A stretch of DNA of 27,327 bases from contig CAZSWR010000048.1 in assembly GCA_964610885.1 (NCBI GenBank), forward strand, positions 1 to 27,327, in the 5' to 3' direction. Numbering within the stretch: position 1 is the first letter of the stretch; every line of letters starts with the position of its first letter. Below, one piece after another: positions 23,729 through 27,327 of this stretch. A program made the position numbers and the translations under genes. The notes under the pieces were generated by a model, which saw only the letters and a program-made list of their open reading frames with translations, was not told where the DNA came from and did no database searches. This DNA is from CAZSWR01 sp964610885. Lineage in GTDB: Bacteria > Bacteroidota > Ignavibacteria > Kapaibacteriales > UBA2268.

Positions 23729-24307
23729 TTGAACGAATACTTTAATCCGGAAATACTGATCCGAGCCTATTCGCAGGGATACTTCCCAATGGCGGAATCG
23801 AGGCATGGCGAGCTGTATTGGCATTCGCCGGATCCGCGTGCGATTATTCCTTTGGACAAAGTGCACCCCAGCCGCAGCCAGAGGGCGTTCGAGAGGAAAG
23901 CGCAACCGACGTATTCGATCGATGCACGTTTTTCGGAAGTGATCCGAGAGTGCGCTCGCCGCGAGGAGACCTGGATCAATGATGAAATCATACTAAATTA
24001 CGAAGCGCTCCACCAGATGGGCTTTGCGCATTCGGTCGAGATATACTTGGACGAGAAACTGGCCGGCGGCCTGTATGGCGTGGCCCTCGGCGGGGCATTT
24101 TTCGGCGAATCAATGTTCTCCCGCGTGAGCAATGCCTCGAAATCGGCATTTTTCTTCCTCGTCGATCACCTACGGCGTAAGCGATTCGTGCTGCTGGACA
24201 CTCAATACCTCAACGACCACACTGCCTCGCTCGGGGCAATCGAAATTCCTCGCGTTAAGTATCTGCGCAAACTCCGCACCGCCATCAGCCTCGATGTCCG
24301 ATTCTAA
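23729..24307 (+). CDS. aat: Leucyl/phenylalanyl-tRNA--protein transferase
   Basis: This 192-residue cytoplasmic enzyme adds Leu or Phe from aminoacyl-tRNA to N-terminal Lys/Arg of proteins, marking them for ClpS/ClpAP in the N-end rule pathway. Family motifs are AYSQGYFPM near the start, YWHSPDPRAIIPLD, THE..like WINDEII, HSVEIY, LAGGLYGVALGGAFFGESMF and LDTQYLND. The start is TTG at 23729, because no ATG or GTG is in frame just upstream and the N terminus matches the family. It is slightly shorter than most homologues, lacking some N-terminal residues. The transaldolase gene ends 87 nt upstream on the same strand. Confidence 0.93.
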   Translation: MNEYFNPEILIRAYSQGYFPMAESRHGELYWHSPDPRAIIPLDKVHPSRSQRAFERKAQPTYSIDARFSEVIRECARREETWINDEIILNYEALHQMGFAHSVEIYLDEKLAGGLYGVALGGAFFGESMFSRVSNASKSAFFFLVDHLRRKRFVLLDTQYLNDHTASLGAIEIPRVKYLRKLRTAISLDVRF

Positions 24308-24349
24308 TGGTTTTCCAGAGTTGATCATGCAATTCTTGCTTGTCAATAT

Positions 24350-24706
24350 CGTAGGGGCACGACACGCCCTTCCCTGGCAGCAAGCCAGGAAAAGATGGAT
24401 TAATTTTATACACACCTGTATTATTTATATTGTCCAATATAAATAATATCCTCGGGCGGGCGTGGAACCCGCCCCCTACACATTTTCTCAAGTTGAAAGT
24501 TACAAGTAGGGGTTCAAAATTTTGAACCCCTACAACTTTTACCTTTTTACCTGCAACTATTTTCACCTCATCAACCAATCCTCGAGCGGGTTTGTATCCG
24601 CCCCTACATTGCTTACCACATGATTCAATCACAATAATCAAACGAATCATATTAATCACAGTTCAGCTAATCAGCACATCAACTAATCAACACATCAGCC
24701 AATCTA
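24350..24706. repeat. Composite intergenic repeat array 5
   Basis: The components are a degenerate GGGGCACGACACGCCC hairpin (24354), CCTGGC/GCCAGG (24373-24389), an AT hairpin (24419-24448), GGGCGGGCGTGGAACCCGCCC (24454-24474), heptamer words with the perfect GTAGGGG palindrome (24506-24533), GAGCGGGTTTGTATCCGCCC (24584-24603), a GATT-period module in reverse (24606-24667) and CACATCAAC words (24661-24705). The gap 24308-24710 has no gene. Confidence 0.75.
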
Positions 24707-24710
24707 ACTA

Positions 24711-26246
24711 TTATTTCTTTTTCTTTTCGAATTTCTCGAATTTCGATTTTGCGAATTTTTTCTTTTTGTCTTTCTCGAACTTTTTCTGTCCGAAGAAGCT
24801 GTCGCGTCCGCCCTTGCCGAATTTGTCCGATTTGTCGCGTCCGGCGAAGGATTGGGAGCCTTTTTTGTAGCCTCTGCTGTCGCCATACGAGTTCCGGCGA
24901 TGCAGTTCGGCTTCGTAGTCTTCGTCGAACGTAACGGAATCGTCGTAGATATCTTTCTTGGATTCGAGCGACTGTTTGAGTAGCGCTGCGGCCACGTCGA
25001 TAGCTGTGAATTCGTCGCCGAGCAATTCCTCGACCATATCGACATATTTCCTCAGGTGGCCGCCTTCGATGATCTCTTGGATATCTGATCCGAGCGATTT
25101 CATACGAATAACGTCCAAATCCTCGATTGTGGGGATTTGCTTGCGGGCCACTTTGATTCCGTTCGATTTTTCGATACGTTTCAGGTTGTAGATTTGCTTG
25201 CCGACGATGAACGTGAAAGCGATTCCTTTCTTGCCGGCGCGGCCAGTGCGGCCGATGCGGTGAATGTAATCTTCGTCGTCTTGGGGCAGGTCGTAGTTGA
25301 AAACGGCTTCGATATCGTTAACGTCGATGCCTCGTCCGGCCACATCGGTGGCCACTAAGAGTTCGATAGAGCCATTTCGGAAGCCTTGCATGACTTTGTC
25401 GCGCTGCTTTTGGGCCAGGTCTCCGTGGAGAGCGTCTGCGAAATAGCCTCTTGCTTTGAGAATTTCCACGAGCGAATCCACTTGCAGCTTCGTGTTGCAG
25501 AAGACGAGCGCCGATTTAATGTTGTGCAAATCGAGCAATCGGGTTAGCGCTTCCGGTTTGGTGGACTCGCGCATCTCGAAATAGACCTGTTCGATCTTCG
25601 GCGATTCAAGCTTGTGGTGCGTTACGTCGATTTTAATCGGGTCGGTCTGGTATTGCTTCATCATTTTCTGCATTGCCGGCGGCATGGTTGCCGAAAACAG
25701 AATCATCTGCCGGCCGCGCTGAGTTTCTTTCAGAATCAGCTCGATATCCTCACGGAATCCCATGTCCAACATTTCGTCGGCTTCGTCGAGCACCACGAAC
25801 CGCACGCCGTCGAGATTGATCGAGCCGCGGTTAATGTGGTCGATTGTGCGCCCGGGAGTGCCGATAACGACTTGGGGATTTTTATTAAGGACTTTGAATT
25901 GGCGGTCGATTGGTTGTCCGCCGTAGATCGAGACTGCAACTGCGTTCGGTGTGTATTTCATCAGTTTGCGGAATTCGTCTGCCGTCTGGATAACCAGTTC
26001 GCGAGTGGGGCAAAGCACGATTGCTTGGATCGAGCGGTTATCGACGTCTAATTTCTGTATAATCGGTATTGCAAAGGCAGCAGTTTTGCCCGTGCCCGTC
26101 TGCGAGTGTCCGATGACGTCGCGCCCTTCCAGTATGTGCGGTATGGCCTCGGTCTGTATCGGTGACGCCTCCTCGAAGCCCATATCCTGCACTGCGAGCA
26201 GCATTTCCTTCGTGAGAGGCAGTTCGTTGAATTTTAGTTTTCTCAT
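24711..26246 (-). CDS. DEAD-box ATP-dependent RNA helicase (CshA/DeaD-like)
   Basis: The 511-residue cytoplasmic helicase remodels RNA, typically in ribosome assembly, mRNA decay or cold adaptation. Motifs are complete: F-Q region FNELPLTKEM...SPIQTEAIP, motif I SQTGTGKTAAF, PTRELV, GTPGR, motif II VLDEADEML, motif III FSATMP, ATDVAGRGID and motif VI HRIGRTGRAGK. After the two RecA domains (to about 370) comes a linker. The low-complexity C-terminal tail, about 70 residues, is rich in Lys, Phe, Asp, Ser and Gly and ends KFAKSKFEKFEKKKK, probably an unstructured RNA-binding tail. AGGA lies 8 nt before the ATG. It is a single gene. DeaD versus CshA versus RhlE naming is open. Confidence 0.95.
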   Translation of the reverse strand: MRKLKFNELPLTKEMLLAVQDMGFEEASPIQTEAIPHILEGRDVIGHSQTGTGKTAAFAIPIIQKLDVDNRSIQAIVLCPTRELVIQTADEFRKLMKYTPNAVAVSIYGGQPIDRQFKVLNKNPQVVIGTPGRTIDHINRGSINLDGVRFVVLDEADEMLDMGFREDIELILKETQRGRQMILFSATMPPAMQKMMKQYQTDPIKIDVTHHKLESPKIEQVYFEMRESTKPEALTRLLDLHNIKSALVFCNTKLQVDSLVEILKARGYFADALHGDLAQKQRDKVMQGFRNGSIELLVATDVAGRGIDVNDIEAVFNYDLPQDDEDYIHRIGRTGRAGKKGIAFTFIVGKQIYNLKRIEKSNGIKVARKQIPTIEDLDVIRMKSLGSDIQEIIEGGHLRKYVDMVEELLGDEFTAIDVAAALLKQSLESKKDIYDDSVTFDEDYEAELHRRNSYGDSRGYKKGSQSFAGRDKSDKFGKGGRDSFFGQKKFEKDKKKKFAKSKFEKFEKKKK

Positions 26247-26932
26247 TGTTCATTCCTAATCATAATTAAACTTTCCATAAATTCCGCATCAGTATGGGAT
26301 CCGACTCATAAATATGTCTGGTTCCTTATCAATTCGTTGCAAGAACAATGAAATGGGCTAATCAAGACTGTACCTGCTCGCGACTGCCGAAATTTTTGGC
26401 AACGAATCGTAGTCGTATTAGTTTAGTTTTTATTGCATAAGCTCAGAAATATTTTTTTCTTTGACGCGGAGCCTGTTTAAAGGCAAAGGCCTAATATTTA
26501 TTGGTGCATCGCTATTTTGAGTGGGTTATTGAATACTCACTTATTCGGGAGAAGTATTTCATGACTAACGAGCGTACGACTCGCTGGTGCTTGAGTCATT
26601 CCCGCGTATGCGGGAATCTCCTCTTCTTTCAATATATTACATGCCTATGAAGTATATATGGGTCAACTAATTACGAAGGGCGGGTTTGGAACCCGCCCCT
26701 ACACATTTATTGCTATCGCAGTTCTGGCTTGGAAAAGAGGCTCTTACAGCAAATGGCTGCACTATAAAACACGTATCCCACTCGAAACAGCGAAGAGCCT
26801 ATTTATTTCAATAGGGAGCGGCCTCGGGCACAAGGAAACCTTCGGAAGGTTAGCACCGCGAATTATTTATCGAGTTCGATTCGATTTTCGTAATTTTGTA
26901 TGAGTTTGATTGAATAACGGGAGTGCAGAAAA
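26247..26932. other. Intergenic region, 686 bp, scattered hairpins
   Basis: The visible structure is a 9-bp inverted repeat, ATTCGTTGC (26332-26340) / GCAACGAAT (26399-26407), the hairpin ATTCCCGCGTATGCGGGAAT (26598-26617), GGGCGGGTTTGGAACCCGCCC (26678-26698) and AACCTTCGGAAGGTT (26837-26851) inside GCGG/CCGC. An 81-codon frame at 26658-26903 runs through the repeats and is not credible. No gene is supported. Confidence 0.6.
26891..26898 (+). promoter_or_regulatory. Possible -7 element of the SMR exporter gene
   Basis: TAATTTTG fits TAnnTTTG, within the same 16-nt context found before the transaldolase gene. It lies 34 nt before the TTG start, with TTTA about 21 nt upstream. Confidence 0.4.
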
Positions 26933-27247
26933 TTGGCGTGGATATACTTGGCAGTGGCCGGATGTTTCGAGGTAGCGTGGGCGGTCGGGATGAAGTATTC
27001 CGAAGGATTCAGCAAGCTTTGGCCATCGGCCTTCACTGTGGTCGGGATGATACTCAGTTTCTATTTCCTGGCGCTCGCACTCAAGGAGATACCGCTCGGC
27101 ACGGCATACGCAGTTTGGACAGGGATCGGGGCCGTCGGCACGGCAACTCTCGGTATAATACTTTTTGGCGAATCCGGCGAGCTGGTGCGCGTGGGTTGCA
27201 TGTTGCTAATTGTCTCGGGCATCGTGGGTTTGAAAATCTTCAGCTGA
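26933..27247 (+). CDS. SMR family guanidinium exporter (Gdx/SugE-like)
   Basis: This 104-residue inner-membrane protein has four helices and works as an antiparallel dimer exchanging protons for guanidinium. It carries the residues that mark the Gdx branch: Gly10, Glu13 (proton/substrate acid), Trp16, Lys21, Ser42, Tyr59 and Trp62. The strings AVGMKYSEGF and GTAYAVWTGIGAVGTATLGI are also typical of SugE. The start is TTG at 26933 with GGGAG about 10 nt upstream. Its length is that of the family. No guanidine riboswitch (classes I-III) was recognised upstream, only a small unassigned hairpin at 26837-26851. No second SMR gene is adjacent before the window ends. Confidence 0.93.
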   Translation: MAWIYLAVAGCFEVAWAVGMKYSEGFSKLWPSAFTVVGMILSFYFLALALKEIPLGTAYAVWTGIGAVGTATLGIILFGESGELVRVGCMLLIVSGIVGLKIFS

Positions 27248-27258
27248 TCGGCAAACAA

Positions 27259-27327
27259 AGTTACAAGTTAGAAAGTAGCAAGGCACAAGTAGCAAGGCAC
27301 AAGTAGCAAGGTGAAAGTTGAAAGGTG
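27259..27327. repeat. Heptameric CAAGTAG-type tandem repeats
   Basis: The unit AAGTAGCAAGGCAC (14 nt, two heptamers) is repeated at 27273-27286, 27287-27300 and partly 27301-27311. Related 7-nt words (AAGTTAG, AAAGTTG, AAAGGTG) lie on either side to the window end. The array probably continues beyond the window. Confidence 0.8.

Noticed and set aside
26811..26860. Guanidine riboswitch before the Gdx-type exporter
   Set aside because: The hairpin is compact but I cannot match it to the class I, II or III consensus; kept only as a finding.
26658..26903. 81-codon plus-strand frame upstream of the SMR gene
   Set aside because: It begins in and translates the GGGCGGG repeat, has no family resemblance and no credible ribosome site.

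Overview
The window looks like a chromosomal segment from a Gram-negative member of the Bacteroidota/Chlorobiota/Ignavibacteria-Kapabacteria (FCB) side of the tree. Four signs support this. A secreted protease carries a type IX secretion-like C-terminal sorting domain. A lipid A enzyme (LpxH) is present. The tRNA-Ser promoter has the Bacteroidota form TTTG-N19-TAnnTTTG. Most starts nevertheless have ordinary Shine-Dalgarno sequences, and TTG starts occur. The exact lineage is inference; no rRNA is present.

Layout. 1-4300: an NhaD/citrate-type ion antiporter, a small secreted protein with an FN3-like core, and a secreted HExxH metalloprotease with a sorting domain, all on +. 4300-4800: repeats. 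4800-10500: a mostly minus-strand block with LpxH, a DUF3795 cysteine-rich protein, tRNA-Ser(GCU), a secreted carboxypeptidase-regulatory-like protein, an esterase, a membrane flavodoxin-ferredoxin fusion (EFR1-like) and MscL. 11000-12050: PurM on minus. 12800-18540: ProS, a PHP phosphoesterase, an FKBP isomerase and a Zn/Mn-type ABC ATPase-permease pair on +. 19330-20860: DacB/PBP4 on minus. 21070-24310: an APC amino acid permease, a transaldolase-type small aldolase and Aat on +. 24710-26250: a DEAD-box helicase on minus. 26930-27250: a Gdx/SugE guanidinium exporter on +.

The genes are mostly housekeeping or envelope functions in short units. The only tight operon is the metal ABC pair, whose genes overlap by 8 nt. 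I found no phage, CRISPR, toxin-antitoxin or defence island.

The unusual part is between the genes. Nearly every long intergenic gap is built from a small set of recurring palindromic or periodic modules: a GC hairpin of GGGCGGGTTC/GAACCCGCCC type, a GGCACGGCACGCCGTGCC hairpin, a 28-bp GTAGGGG palindrome set in 7-nt periodic sequence, a GATT module with 9-nt period, a triple-hairpin element, a 132-bp MITE-like element with 16-bp terminal inverted repeats, and a 97-bp repeat pair. They recur in similar order and in both orientations, and at least one copy appears to serve as a gene terminator. This modular repeat system is the best candidate for something little described here.
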